From the NCBI GenBank assembly GCA_012270525.1, contig JAAXIE010000075.1, forward strand, positions 1 through 7,630: 7,630 nucleotides of DNA, read 5' to 3'. Shown in pieces: positions 1 through 6,375 of the stretch; the stretch's first letter is position 1, and every line of letters begins with the position of its first letter. Both the position numbers and the translations under genes were made by a program. The DNA is from Dehalococcoidia bacterium. GTDB taxonomy: Bacteria > Chloroflexota > Dehalococcoidia > UBA3495 > JAAXIE01. A model generated the notes under the pieces. The model was not told where the DNA came from, made no database searches, and worked only from the letters and a program-made list of their open reading frames with translations.

Positions 1-381
1 CGCGGCGGACAACTGGTGCGAGGGGCAGGTACCGCAGCCCAGGTGTTGGCAAGAGAAGGCAGCCATGTGCTAGTGCGCTTGCCTTCGGGCGAAATGCGCC
101 GCATGCTCGCCACCTGCCAGGCAACAGTCGGACAGGTGAGCAACACCGACCACAAGAACATCAGTTGGGGCAAGGCGGGCAAGACCCGCTACCGGGGACG
201 CCGCCCCCAGGTTCGCGGGGTCTCCATGTCCCCCCGCGACCATCCTCACGGCGGTGGCGAGGGTCGTTCCCCCATCGGCATGCCCGGCCCCAAGACGCCT
301 TGGGGCAAGCCAGCCTTGGGATATCGCACCCGGAGCAAGAAGAAGTCCAGCACTAAGCTGGTGGTACGACGGAGGCGCTAG
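1..381 (+). CDS. rplB: 50S ribosomal protein L2 (uL2), C-terminal part
   Basis: This is the 3' portion of rplB; the reading frame is open from base 1 ([10 protein letters not shown]...) and the N-terminal part lies outside the window. L2 binds 23S rRNA next to the peptidyl transferase centre and helps join the subunits. The visible 126 residues cover the end of the SH3-like fold and the C-terminal extension. The hallmark segment [10 protein letters not shown] (239-268) is intact; its histidine is the residue long implicated in peptidyl transfer. The [18 protein letters not shown] stretch and the basic VVRRRR end are typical of the family. The frame closes with TAG at 379-381, 6 nt before rpsS, and a GGAGG at 371-375 lies inside the last codons. 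Nothing in the visible part is abnormal. Confidence 0.98.
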   Translation, partial: RGGQLVRGAGTAAQVLAREGSHVLVRLPSGEMRRMLATCQATVGQVSNTDHKNISWGKAGKTRYRGRRPQVRGVSMSPRDHPHGGGEGRSPIGMPGPKTPWGKPALGYRTRSKKKSSTKLVVRRRR

Positions 382-387
382 CAGGCT

Positions 388-684
388 ATGTCCCGCTCTA
401 TCAAGAAGGGCCCATACGTTCACGAGAAGCTGATGAAGAAGGTCATGGCCGCCGAGCGATCAGGCTCAAGGGCGGTCCTGCGGACATGGTCCCGCGCTTC
501 CACCATCATGCCCGAGATGGTCGGCCTGACCATCGCAGTGCACGACGGACGCCGCCACGTGCCCATATTCATCACCGAAAACATGGTGGGTCACAAGCTG
601 GGAGAGTTCGCCCCTACACGCAGCTTTCGCGGTCATGTGGGCGATTCCCGGTCCGAACGCACCAGCAGGGTTACACGGAGATAA
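388..684 (+). CDS. rpsS: 30S ribosomal protein S19 (uS19)
   Basis: 98 residues against 92 in E. coli. S19 sits in the 30S head, forms a complex with S13 and binds 16S rRNA near the A site. The start is fixed by the classic N-terminus [15 protein letters not shown] and the body carries the signature [20 protein letters not shown] followed by TRSFRGH. The only difference from the usual form is a slightly longer basic C-terminus ([12 protein letters not shown]). A GGAGG sits 12 nt upstream of the ATG, within the end of rplB, so initiation probably also relies on coupling to rplB translation. The next gene begins 5 nt after the TAA stop. Confidence 0.98.
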   Translation: MSRSIKKGPYVHEKLMKKVMAAERSGSRAVLRTWSRASTIMPEMVGLTIAVHDGRRHVPIFITENMVGHKLGEFAPTRSFRGHVGDSRSERTSRVTRR

Positions 685-689
685 CGACC

Positions 690-1031
690 ATGCCCCCGGT
701 GAAAGCAACAGCAAGAAACGTAGGTGCCTCGCCCAAGAGGCTCAAGCCCATCCTGGACCTGGTCCGTGGCATGACTGTCGATGAGGCCGTTAGTACCCTG
801 GGCGTGCTCACCTCTCCGTGGGCCGTCACCGTAAGCAAGGTGGTGCGTTCCGCAGCAGCCAACGCCGAGAACAATATGCTGATGGACCCCGACAATCTGC
901 GCATCACCACCATCGTGGCCGACCAGGCAACCCCGTTGAAGCGGTTCCGCCCCCGTGCCCGTGGCCGCGTCGGGCGCATCACCAAGAGGGCTTCCCACAT
1001 AACCGTCGTGGTGGACGAGGAGGACATTTAG
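690..1031 (+). CDS. rplV: 50S ribosomal protein L22 (uL22)
   Basis: 113 residues, close to the E. coli length of 110. L22 binds all 23S rRNA domains; its globular part lies at the surface of the exit tunnel and its long beta-hairpin lines the tunnel, where it is a site of macrolide resistance mutations. The sequence shows KATARNVGASPKRLKPILDL at the start, AANAENN in the helical part, then the arginine-rich hairpin segment TPLKRFRPRARGRVGRI and the terminal ITVVV strand. I chose ATG 690 because it gives the family N-terminus and has GGAG (677-680) 9 nt upstream; an in-frame upstream opening at 486 is only the shadow of rpsS. The TAG stop (1029-1031) directly abuts the rpsC start codon with no spacer. 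Confidence 0.97.
   Translation: MPPVKATARNVGASPKRLKPILDLVRGMTVDEAVSTLGVLTSPWAVTVSKVVRSAAANAENNMLMDPDNLRITTIVADQATPLKRFRPRARGRVGRITKRASHITVVVDEEDI
1018..1023 (+). promoter_or_regulatory. Shine-Dalgarno site deciding the TTG start of rpsC
   Basis: AGGAGG lies inside the last codons of rplV, 8 nt before TTG 1032. This near-consensus site, with the conserved S3 N-terminus directly after the TTG, fixes the start even though the codon is weak. It also means the rplV 3' end serves both as coding sequence and as the rpsC initiation signal. Confidence 0.85.
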
Positions 1032-1784
1032 TTGGGTCATAAGACGCACCCCATAGGTTTCAGGCTGGGCATTGTCAAGGACTGGGAGACCCACTGGTTC
1101 GCCCCACGCGGGGCCCAGTATCGTGCCTTGGTCCTCGAGGACTTGGCCATACGCCGTGCCGTCCATGGCGAGTACGCCACCTTCTCCGATGCTGGCATCG
1201 CACGCGTGGAGATCGACCGCGGGGCCCAGGACCTGGTTATCAACGTGCACTCTGCTCGGCCAGGAATCCTCATCGGACGCGACGGCGAGCGGGTGAAGCG
1301 TCTGCGTACCCGGCTGGAAGATGTGGCCCAGAAGCGCATCCAGTTGAACATCATCGAGGTCGGTCAACCCGAACTCAACGCCTACCTGGTGGCCCGGAAC
1401 ATCGCCGACCAACTGGAGCGCCGCGTCTCCTACCGGCGTGCCACCCGTCAAGCCGCCCAGCGTGCCATGCAGGGCGGAGCAGAGGGCATCAAGATTGTTG
1501 TTAAGGGCCGCCTCACCGGCGCGGAAATCGCGCGCCGCGAAAAAGTGATGATGGGGCGTGTTCCCCTCCACACCCTGAGGGCCGATATCGACTACGACAT
1601 CGCCGAGGCACGGACCGTGCAAGGACAGCTCGGCGTTAAGGTCTGGATATACAAGGGCGGTGTGTTGCCTGCCATCGTGGAAGAAGACCTGGAGGAAATG
1701 GAACCCATCGAGGTTACCATTCAGTCGCGAGAGGACGACGAAGATGCTGCAACCGAGGCGGATCAAGCACCGGAAACTACATAG
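1032..1784 (+). CDS. rpsC: 30S ribosomal protein S3 (uS3)
   Basis: 250 residues (E. coli 233). S3 lies at the mRNA entry side of the 30S head. The order of parts is: N-terminal [13 protein letters not shown] (2-14), a KH type 2 RNA-binding domain at about 39-107 with its GxxG loop GRDG (82-85), a linker with the mRNA-entry arginines YRRATRQ (134-140; the E. coli helicase residues are R, R and K, here R, R and R), and the C-terminal domain [19 protein letters not shown] up to [10 protein letters not shown] (201-210). The start is TTG, supported by the conserved second residues and AGGAGG 8 nt upstream. After about residue 215 an acidic tail of roughly 35 residues follows, rich in Glu and Asp. 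The last 41 nt of the gene also encode the start of rplP in another frame. Confidence 0.97.
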   Translation: MGHKTHPIGFRLGIVKDWETHWFAPRGAQYRALVLEDLAIRRAVHGEYATFSDAGIARVEIDRGAQDLVINVHSARPGILIGRDGERVKRLRTRLEDVAQKRIQLNIIEVGQPELNAYLVARNIADQLERRVSYRRATRQAAQRAMQGGAEGIKIVVKGRLTGAEIARREKVMMGRVPLHTLRADIDYDIAEARTVQGQLGVKVWIYKGGVLPAIVEEDLEEMEPIEVTIQSREDDEDAATEADQAPETT

Positions 1785-2163
1785 AGGGCGCCGCGCTGGC
1801 AAGGCCACCGGCGGCAATGAGTTGAACTTCGGCCAGTTCGGCCTGAAGGCCCAGGAAGCTGGCTGGGTTACCGCCCGGCAAATCGAGGCCGCCCGTATCG
1901 TTATGACCCGGCACCTGCGCCGTGGCGGCGATGTCTGGGTTCGCCTCTTCCCCGACAAGTCGGTTACCAAGAAGGCCGCCGAGACCCGCATGGGCGGTGG
2001 CAAGGCCAACGTGGACCACTGGGTTGCAGTGGTCAAGCCCGGCCGGGTGATGTTCGAGTTGGCAGGGGTGCGCGCCGAGGATGCCATGGAAGCCATGCGC
2101 CTCGCCTCGCACAAGCTCCCCATAGCTACCAGGGCGATATCACGGGAAGAAATCGCCACATAA
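1744..2163 (+). CDS. rplP: 50S ribosomal protein L16 (uL16)
   Basis: 139 residues (E. coli 136). L16 contacts the A-site tRNA elbow and the peptidyl transferase region. ATG 1744 gives the family N-terminus [16 protein letters not shown] and has GAGG (1731-1734) 9 nt upstream, so the gene starts inside rpsC with a 41-nt overlap; the frame is open upstream to 1660 but that part does not resemble L16. Family motifs include [20 protein letters not shown] (32-51), [12 protein letters not shown] and [14 protein letters not shown]. The arginine hydroxylated in E. coli L16 (Arg81) corresponds to Arg82. The conserved MGKGKG loop reads MGGGKANVD (83-91), with Ala in place of the second conserved glycine. 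The TAA stop is followed at once by TAG, an in-frame tandem stop. Confidence 0.97.
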   Translation: MLQPRRIKHRKLHRGRRAGKATGGNELNFGQFGLKAQEAGWVTARQIEAARIVMTRHLRRGGDVWVRLFPDKSVTKKAAETRMGGGKANVDHWVAVVKPGRVMFELAGVRAEDAMEAMRLASHKLPIATRAISREEIAT

Positions 2164-2168
2164 TAGCC

Positions 2169-2366
2169 ATGAGAATCGACGAGATACGGGAACTGACCGA
2201 TGACCAGCTCGAACGTGAGTTGGATAGTGCCTACCGTGCCCTGCAGAACCTCCGGTTCCGCTTGGCTACCAAGCAACTGAACAACACCTCCGAGGTGCGG
2301 GCAACTAGGAAGTCCATCGCAAGACTGCTTACGGTGCAGCGCGAAAGAGATCTGGTGGAAAGATAG
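2169..2366 (+). CDS. rpmC: 50S ribosomal protein L29 (uL29)
   Basis: 65 residues (E. coli 63), a two-helix protein beside L23 at the exit tunnel mouth where trigger factor and SRP dock. The N-terminus [20 protein letters not shown] and the segment [20 protein letters not shown] are characteristic. Start at ATG 2169 leaves 5 nt after rplP. I see no convincing Shine-Dalgarno at normal distance, so reinitiation by ribosomes finishing rplP is the likely route. It is separated from rpsQ by a single base. Confidence 0.96.
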   Translation: MRIDEIRELTDDQLERELDSAYRALQNLRFRLATKQLNNTSEVRATRKSIARLLTVQRERDLVER

Positions 2367-2367
2367 G

Positions 2368-2862
2368 ATGGCGAAGGAGACAAGAAAGAAGCGCCAAGGC
2401 CGGGTTGTCCGCAATACCATGGACAAAACGGTCATTGTGGCCGTCGAGTGGCGCCAGCGTCACCCGCTGTACCGCAAGAGCGTCCGCCGTGTGACCCGCT
2501 TTTTCGCCCACGATGGCGACAACCGCTGCCAGCTCGGCGATATCGTTCGCATCGAGGAAACGCGCCCCATCTCCCGCCTCAAGAGATGGCGCGTAGTGCA
2601 GATCATGGAGAGTCACGAGGTCGCCGAGGTGCAGCCCATCGAGTTGGACCAGCCAGTCCTCGAGGAAGTCTCGGAGATCGAGGCCGTTGCCGACTCCGCC
2701 AACGGAGACCTGTCATTGGCAGACCTCGAAGACTTGGAAGACGACGATGCCCTGCTGTTCGCCGAACTGGAACGGGAGCAGCGTGAAGCGTCCCAGAACG
2801 CCATTGACGACGATGCCTTGGACGACGACGCAGCCGACGAGGTCGAGGAGCAGCAGCGGTGA
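2368..2862 (+). CDS. rpsQ: 30S ribosomal protein S17 (uS17) with long acidic C-terminal tail
   Basis: 164 residues, about twice the usual length (E. coli 84). S17 is a primary 16S rRNA binder in the 5' domain of the 30S body. Residues 1-82 are a complete OB-fold S17: [28 protein letters not shown], then [15 protein letters not shown] and [15 protein letters not shown]. From about residue 83 an extra tail of roughly 80 residues follows. By my count it holds about 31 Asp/Glu and only three Arg and no Lys, includes DDDAL repeats, and has no cysteine and no hydrophobic segment. The tail stays in frame with no stop and its end carries the GAGGAG that serves rplN, so it is a true part of the gene and not a read-through of a spacer. 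ATG 2368 is preceded by GGTGGA 8 nt upstream. The stop overlaps the rplN start as GTGA. The function of the tail is unknown. Confidence 0.95.
   Translation: MAKETRKKRQGRVVRNTMDKTVIVAVEWRQRHPLYRKSVRRVTRFFAHDGDNRCQLGDIVRIEETRPISRLKRWRVVQIMESHEVAEVQPIELDQPVLEEVSEIEAVADSANGDLSLADLEDLEDDDALLFAELEREQREASQNAIDDDALDDDAADEVEEQQR
2740..2817 (+). repeat. Two copies of GACGACGATGCC in the rpsQ tail
   Basis: The 12-mer GACGACGATGCC occurs at 2740-2751 and again at 2806-2817, in the same frame, each encoding DDDA followed by Leu. A third DDDA follows immediately after the second copy. The repeat sits in the acidic S17 tail and suggests that part of the tail grew by short duplications. Confidence 0.7.
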
Positions 2863-3230
2863 TACAGACCTTCTCCCGGCTCAACGTGGCCGACAACAGC
2901 GGTGCCAAGAGTGTCATGTGTATCAACATACCGGGCAGCAGCCGGCGCCGCTACGCCTCGCTGGGCGACACCATCGTGGCCGCTGTCAAGGAAGCTACGC
3001 CCGGTGCCGCCGTCAAGCGTGGCGACGTTGTCAGGGCCGTGGTTGTTCGCATCGCCAAGCCCTACCGTCGGCCCGACGGGTCATGGGTCAGCTTCGATGA
3101 CAACGCTGCCGTGGTGATCAATGACAGGCAGGGCAGCCCCCGTGGCACCCGTATCTTCGGCCCCGTGGCCCGCGAGTTGCGCGACCGGGGCTACATGCGC
3201 ATCATCTCCTTGGCCCCAGAGGTGGTGTGA
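2859..3230 (+). CDS. rplN: 50S ribosomal protein L14 (uL14)
   Basis: 123 residues, the exact length of the E. coli protein. L14 binds 23S rRNA near helix 95 and forms inter-subunit bridges with 16S rRNA; it is also the docking site for the silencing factor RsfS. The start is GTG 2859, overlapping the rpsQ stop by 4 nt (GTGA), with AGGAG at 2846-2850 and an 8-nt spacer. Family features are [58 protein letters not shown] and the ending [13 protein letters not shown] with IISLAPEVV. No anomaly is visible. Confidence 0.98.
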   Translation: MIQTFSRLNVADNSGAKSVMCINIPGSSRRRYASLGDTIVAAVKEATPGAAVKRGDVVRAVVVRIAKPYRRPDGSWVSFDDNAAVVINDRQGSPRGTRIFGPVARELRDRGYMRIISLAPEVV

Positions 3231-3559
3231 TGAAGATTCGCAAGGGCGACCAGGTGATGATTGTGTCCGGCCGGGACAAGGGTAAGCAGGGAAGGGTGGA
3301 ACGGGTGATACCTTCCGAAGACAAGGTTGTGGTCGCTGGCCTGAACACCGTCACCCGCCACGTGCGTCCCAGGGCCGGAGTGCGACAGGCGGGCCGCATA
3401 CAACAGGAAGCCCCGCTGGACGCCTCCAACGTGCGCCTCATGTGCAATGCCTGCAATCGCCCCGTGCGCACCCGTTCCCACAACCTCGAAGATGGATCGA
3501 AGGTACGAGTATGTCAGAAGTGCCAGGAAACGATCGACTGGAGCCGCAGCAGCGCGTAA
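3230..3559 (+). CDS. rplX: 50S ribosomal protein L24 (uL24), zinc-ribbon form
   Basis: 109 residues (E. coli 104). L24 is an assembly initiator that binds the 5' end of 23S rRNA. It has the KOW motif near the N-terminus ([20 protein letters not shown]) and a C-terminal part with two Cys pairs, C72-x2-C75 and C95-x2-C98 (CNAC and CQKC), which form a zinc ribbon absent from E. coli L24 but common in other phyla. I chose ATG 3230 (TGATG overlap of one base with rplN) because it yields the usual MKIRKGD start; the in-frame GTG 3227 is the alternative and would add one residue. GAGGTG at 3219-3224 precedes it. The last 49 nt overlap the predicted rplE start. Confidence 0.95.
   Translation: MKIRKGDQVMIVSGRDKGKQGRVERVIPSEDKVVVAGLNTVTRHVRPRAGVRQAGRIQQEAPLDASNVRLMCNACNRPVRTRSHNLEDGSKVRVCQKCQETIDWSRSSA
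3500..3503 (+). promoter_or_regulatory. Putative ribosome binding site for the internal rplE start
   Basis: AAGG inside rplX, 7 nt before ATG 3511. It is short, but it is the main local support for starting rplE within rplX, because the only other ATG, GTG or TTG codons in frame are GTG 3520 and GTG 3706 and later, the latter inside conserved L5 sequence. Confidence 0.5.
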
Positions 3560-4221
3560 CGCGCCGCGCCACTGGCTCCAGGCGTCGTGGGTCCGAAACA
3601 GCTCCAGCTGAAGCAGAGCAGGCAGGGGAAAGCCCGGAAACCGCCGCTGCGCTAAGCAGTAACGGGCACGCGGTTCCCCGTCTGCTGGAACGCTACCGCG
3701 ACGAGGTGGTCCCCACCATGATGCGGGAGTTCAACTACCGCAATGCCATGGAGGTCCCTCGCCTGCAGAAAGTAATGCTCAATATCGGCTTGGGCGAAGC
3801 CCTGACCAACTCCCGCGCCATGGAGTTCGCTGTTCGCGATCTGGCTATCATCTCCGGCCAGAAGCCGGTGACAACTCGCGCAAGGCGTTCCATCGCAGGT
3901 TTCAAGCTTCGCGAGGGCAACGCCATCGGCACCTCGGTAACCCTGAGGCGCGCCCGCATGTTCCATTTCGTCGATAGGCTGTTCAATGCTGCCCTCCCGC
4001 GTACGCGCGACTTCCGTGGAACGTCGCGCAGTGCTTTCGATGGGCGCGGGAACTACTCGCTGGGTATACGGGAGCAGATAATCTTCCCCGAAATCGATTA
4101 CGGGCAAATCGACAGGATTCGAGGCTTCCAGGTCACCTTCGTCACCAGTGCCCGCAACGATACGGAAGCCGCCCGCTTGCTCGAGCTTCTGGGCATGCCC
4201 TTCGCCCGCGCCACCGAATGA
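3511..4221 (+). CDS. rplE: 50S ribosomal protein L5 (uL5) with predicted N-terminal extension
   Basis: 236 residues from ATG 3511, against 179 in E. coli. L5 binds 5S rRNA and forms the central protuberance contact with the P-site tRNA and S13. The conserved protein begins near residue 55 ([20 protein letters not shown]) and contains [56 protein letters not shown] and [19 protein letters not shown]. Ahead of it lie about 54 extra residues, first basic ([13 protein letters not shown]), then Ala/Glu/Pro-rich. No ATG, GTG or TTG occurs in frame between 3523 and 3705, and GTG 3706 would remove the first conserved helix, so a start at 3511 (or GTG 3520) is nearly forced. This makes a 49-nt overlap with rplX. 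The next gene is 43 nt away. Identity as L5 is certain; the start is probable. Confidence 0.93.
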   Translation: MSEVPGNDRLEPQQRVTRRATGSRRRGSETAPAEAEQAGESPETAAALSSNGHAVPRLLERYRDEVVPTMMREFNYRNAMEVPRLQKVMLNIGLGEALTNSRAMEFAVRDLAIISGQKPVTTRARRSIAGFKLREGNAIGTSVTLRRARMFHFVDRLFNAALPRTRDFRGTSRSAFDGRGNYSLGIREQIIFPEIDYGQIDRIRGFQVTFVTSARNDTEAARLLELLGMPFARATE

Positions 4222-4248
4222 CCTGATAAGGACTCGACTAAAGTTAGC

Positions 4249-4254
4249 AAGGAG
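4249..4254 (+). promoter_or_regulatory. Shine-Dalgarno site before the TTG start of rpsN
   Basis: AAGGAG ends 10 nt before TTG 4265, the start that gives correct S14. An out-of-frame ATG at 4258 lies between them, only 3 nt after the site, which is too close for efficient use. The arrangement leaves rpsN with a weak start codon and a slightly long spacer. Confidence 0.7.
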
Positions 4255-4264
4255 ACAATGACCC

Positions 4265-4450
4265 TTGGCCAAGACCTCCAAGATAGAAAAGTGGAAGCGG
4301 ACCCCCAAGTTTCCGGTGCGGTATCACAACCGGTGCAATCGCTGCGGCAGGCCCCGCGCCTACATCCGCTACGCAGGCGTATGCCGCATCTGCTTCCGCC
4401 AACTGGCTCTCAAGGGCCAGCTACCTGGAGTCCGCAAGGCAAGCTGGTAG
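4265..4450 (+). CDS. rpsN: 30S ribosomal protein S14 type Z (uS14)
   Basis: 61 residues, the exact length of the short zinc-binding S14 form (often named rpsZ or rpsN1); the long E. coli form has about 100. S14 assembles late in the 30S head near S3 and S10. It shows [20 protein letters not shown], then C24-x2-C27 (CNRC), C40-x2-C43 (CRIC) and the universal ending [18 protein letters not shown]. All four zinc ligands are present. The start is TTG, since the codon is followed directly by the family's AKTSK residues and no ATG in frame is available. Spacers of 43 nt before and 28 nt after make this the least tightly packed gene of the window. An out-of-frame ATG frame (4258-4482) spans the whole gene. 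Confidence 0.97.
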   Translation: MAKTSKIEKWKRTPKFPVRYHNRCNRCGRPRAYIRYAGVCRICFRQLALKGQLPGVRKASW

Positions 4451-4478
4451 AATCTGAGTTCCGCACCGCGAGGTTTCT

Positions 4479-4871
4479 GTGACCGATCCCATAGCTGATA
4501 TGCTGACAAGAATCCGCAATGCCTTGGCTGTGCGCCATGAGGGTACCAATGTGCCCGCTTCCAAGATGAAGCTCGGCATCGCCCGTATTCTCAAGGCAGA
4601 GGGTTTCATCCGCGATTACGAGCTGGTCCGTGGCTATCGTCACCCCACCATGAGGGTTCATCTGGCCTATTCCGACCGTAGGCAACCAGCTATCAGCGGG
4701 TTGAAGCGCGTGAGCAAGCCCGGGCTTCGCGTGTACGTCGGGAAGGGCGAAATACCAAGGGTCTACGGCGGCATCGGTATCGCCATTCTTTCCACCTCCC
4801 AAGGACTGATGACAGGACGGGAAGCATGGCGCGCCGGCGTCGGAGGGGAGCTTCTCTGCTATGTCTGGTAA
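4479..4871 (+). CDS. rpsH: 30S ribosomal protein S8 (uS8)
   Basis: 130 residues, as in E. coli. S8 is a primary binder of the 16S rRNA central domain and, in E. coli, the translational repressor of the spc operon. The start is GTG 4479 with GAGG (4470-4473) 5 nt upstream, giving MTDPIADMLTRIRNALAV. The C-terminal RNA-binding domain shows the family pattern LRVYVGKGEIPRVYGGIGIA, ILSTSQGLMTGREAW and the ending [11 protein letters not shown]. It overlaps rplF by 11 nt. Whether S8 autoregulation works here cannot be read; I saw no S8-binding-like stem at the rplX-rplE junction. Confidence 0.98.
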   Translation: MTDPIADMLTRIRNALAVRHEGTNVPASKMKLGIARILKAEGFIRDYELVRGYRHPTMRVHLAYSDRRQPAISGLKRVSKPGLRVYVGKGEIPRVYGGIGIAILSTSQGLMTGREAWRAGVGGELLCYVW

Positions 4872-5442
4872 CGGTAGGAACAAGGAAGAGCCCACCCTCT
4901 CACGTGTGGGACGTCGTCCGGTGCCCATTCCGCCGGGGGTGAACGTCTCGGTGGAAGGTAACGTCCTGAGCGCCCAGGGTCCCGCCGGGGCCCTGACCCG
5001 CCAGATCCACCCCGAAGTCGTCATCCGCGTGGAAGACGGCGCCGTTGTGGTGGAACGCTACTCCAGCCGCAAGTTTCACCGCTCCCTTCACGGACTCTGG
5101 CGTAGCTTGGTGGCCAACACCATCACTGGCGTGACCGAAGGATACCAGAAGACCATCGAGTTGGTCGGCGTCGGCTATCGCGCCCAGCAGTCCGGCGACG
5201 GCATAGTCCTCAACGTCGGTCTGAGCCACTCCGTGGAAATGCAACCCATGGATGGGGTCACTCTCACCGTCGAGGGCAACAACAGGATTCAAGTCCGAGG
5301 TCTCGACAAGCAACGTGTTGGGGAGATGGCAGCCCGCATCAGGCGGGTGAGACCCCCCGACCCGTACAAGGGCAAGGGTGCCCGGCTCTCCACTGAAATA
5401 GTACGACTGAAGCCGGGTAAGGCCGGACGCAAGGCGGGATAA
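4861..5442 (+). CDS. rplF: 50S ribosomal protein L6 (uL6)
   Basis: 193 residues (E. coli 177). L6 lies near the factor-binding site, next to L10 and the sarcin-ricin loop. Two homologous domains are visible: the first from [20 protein letters not shown] to about residue 95 and the second from [15 protein letters not shown], followed by [15 protein letters not shown], the [20 protein letters not shown] segment and [12 protein letters not shown] 4861 has a strong GGAGGGGAG (4842-4850) about 10 nt upstream and overlaps rpsH by 11 nt. It adds about 13 residues ([13 protein letters not shown]) ahead of the usual N-terminus; GTG 4906 could be a shorter start but lacks the site. The C-terminus is lysine/arginine-rich, as usual. 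Confidence 0.97.
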   Translation: MSGNGRNKEEPTLSRVGRRPVPIPPGVNVSVEGNVLSAQGPAGALTRQIHPEVVIRVEDGAVVVERYSSRKFHRSLHGLWRSLVANTITGVTEGYQKTIELVGVGYRAQQSGDGIVLNVGLSHSVEMQPMDGVTLTVEGNNRIQVRGLDKQRVGEMAARIRRVRPPDPYKGKGARLSTEIVRLKPGKAGRKAG

Positions 5443-5446
5443 TCAA

Positions 5447-5815
5447 ATGCCCAAGGACAAGACAGCAAGGCACCCCAGATTGGCCCGGCATGCCCGCTTG
5501 CGAAAGAAGGTCTCGGGGACCACTGACCGCCCTCGGCTCGCGGTCTTCCGCAGCCACACCCACATCTACGCCCAGATTATCGACGACAGTTCAGGCCATA
5601 CCCTCCAGTCAGCATCCAGCTTGGAGTTGACCCGCAGGGGCGATGCGATCGGAGGTACCAAGACTGAATGGTCCCGTCGAGTCGGGGCGGAGATCGCCCA
5701 GAAGGCAAAACAGAGCGGCATAACGAAGGTCGTGTTCGACCGGGGCGGCAACGACTACCACGGACGCGTTAAGGCTCTGGCGGAAGCCGCCAGGGAGGAA
5801 GGTCTGGTCTTCTGA
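5447..5815 (+). CDS. rplR: 50S ribosomal protein L18 (uL18)
   Basis: 122 residues (E. coli 117). L18 binds 5S rRNA and, with L5, carries it into the central protuberance. A basic N-terminal arm ([20 protein letters not shown]) leads into the core: [20 protein letters not shown], then [20 protein letters not shown] and the end AAREEGLVF, all diagnostic. The gene starts 4 nt after rplF; the nearest purine-rich stretch (AAGG 5431-5434) is distant, so coupling to rplF is likely. Its TGA overlaps the rpsE ATG by one base. Confidence 0.98.
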   Translation: MPKDKTARHPRLARHARLRKKVSGTTDRPRLAVFRSHTHIYAQIIDDSSGHTLQSASSLELTRRGDAIGGTKTEWSRRVGAEIAQKAKQSGITKVVFDRGGNDYHGRVKALAEAAREEGLVF

Positions 5816-6372
5816 TGGTGATGACGGCCCCAAGACGCGGCAGGCCCGATGCAGCAGACTCCGGCATGAACGAGCGCGTCGTCTATACGCGCCGTATCGC
5901 TAAGGTGGTGAAGGGAGGCCGTCACCTGCGGTTCAACGCCCTCGTCGTCGTAGGCGACGGTGAGGGGCAGGTGGGGGCTGGCATGGGCAAGGCCATGGCC
6001 ATACCCGACGCCGTGCGCAAGGGCAACGCTATCGCCCGGAAGGGTTTGGTCCAGGTACCCCTGAAGGGCAGCACCATCCCCCAGGAATGCTCCTCGCGGA
6101 AGGGTGCGGCCAAGGTCCTCATCAAGCCCGCACCGGTAGGGACGGGCCTGATCGCCGCCGGAGCAGTGCGTGCCGTGTTGGATCTGGCAGGCGTGAAGGA
6201 TGTTGTCGCCAAGTCCCTGGGTTCGCGCAATCCCATCAACGTCGTCCAGGCCACCCTCGACGCCCTTCAGCAATTGAAAGACCCTCAAGTAGAGATCGCC
6301 CGGCGCACCGGTCGCCGGCCCAGGCAAGAAGCCACCGCAGCAACCACAGAAGAAGAGACCTCCGAGGGTTAG
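5815..6372 (+). CDS. rpsE: 30S ribosomal protein S5 (uS5)
   Basis: 185 residues (E. coli 167). S5 sits at the mRNA entry tunnel with S3 and S4 and affects decoding fidelity. The double-stranded RNA-binding domain is seen as RIAKVVKGGRHLRFNALVVV, GDGEGQVGAGMGKAMAIPDA, and the second domain as LIKPAPVGTGLIAAGAVRAV, KSLGSRNPINVVQATLDAL. Both ends are longer than in E. coli: the N-terminus [17 protein letters not shown] and a C-terminal tail (RRPRQEATAATTEEETSEG). ATG 5815 overlaps the rplR stop (TGATG); GTG 5818 and ATG 5821 are in-frame alternatives. GGAGG 5794-5798 is 16 nt away, so coupled reinitiation is likely. Confidence 0.97.
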   Translation: MVMTAPRRGRPDAADSGMNERVVYTRRIAKVVKGGRHLRFNALVVVGDGEGQVGAGMGKAMAIPDAVRKGNAIARKGLVQVPLKGSTIPQECSSRKGAAKVLIKPAPVGTGLIAAGAVRAVLDLAGVKDVVAKSLGSRNPINVVQATLDALQQLKDPQVEIARRTGRRPRQEATAATTEEETSEG

Positions 6373-6375
6373 TCC

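Noticed and set aside
633..2435. A 600-codon open frame on the minus strand across rplV, rpsC, rplP and rpmC.
   Set aside because: The plus strand here encodes four unmistakable ribosomal proteins. Long antisense openings are expected in GC-rich genes with biased codons, and the translation shows no recognisable domain.
3227..3230. GTG 3227 as the rplX start.
   Set aside because: ATG 3230 gives the usual MKIRKGD N-terminus. GTG would add only one residue and cannot be fully excluded.
4222..4264. Internal promoter or attenuator in the 43-nt spacer before rpsN.
   Set aside because: I see no -35/-10 pair at proper spacing and no stable hairpin; only the ribosome binding site is recognisable.
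4264..4273. Palindrome CTTGGCCAAG over the rpsN start codon.
   Set aside because: Ten bases with no loop, made of the start codon and the common Ala-Lys codons; likely chance.
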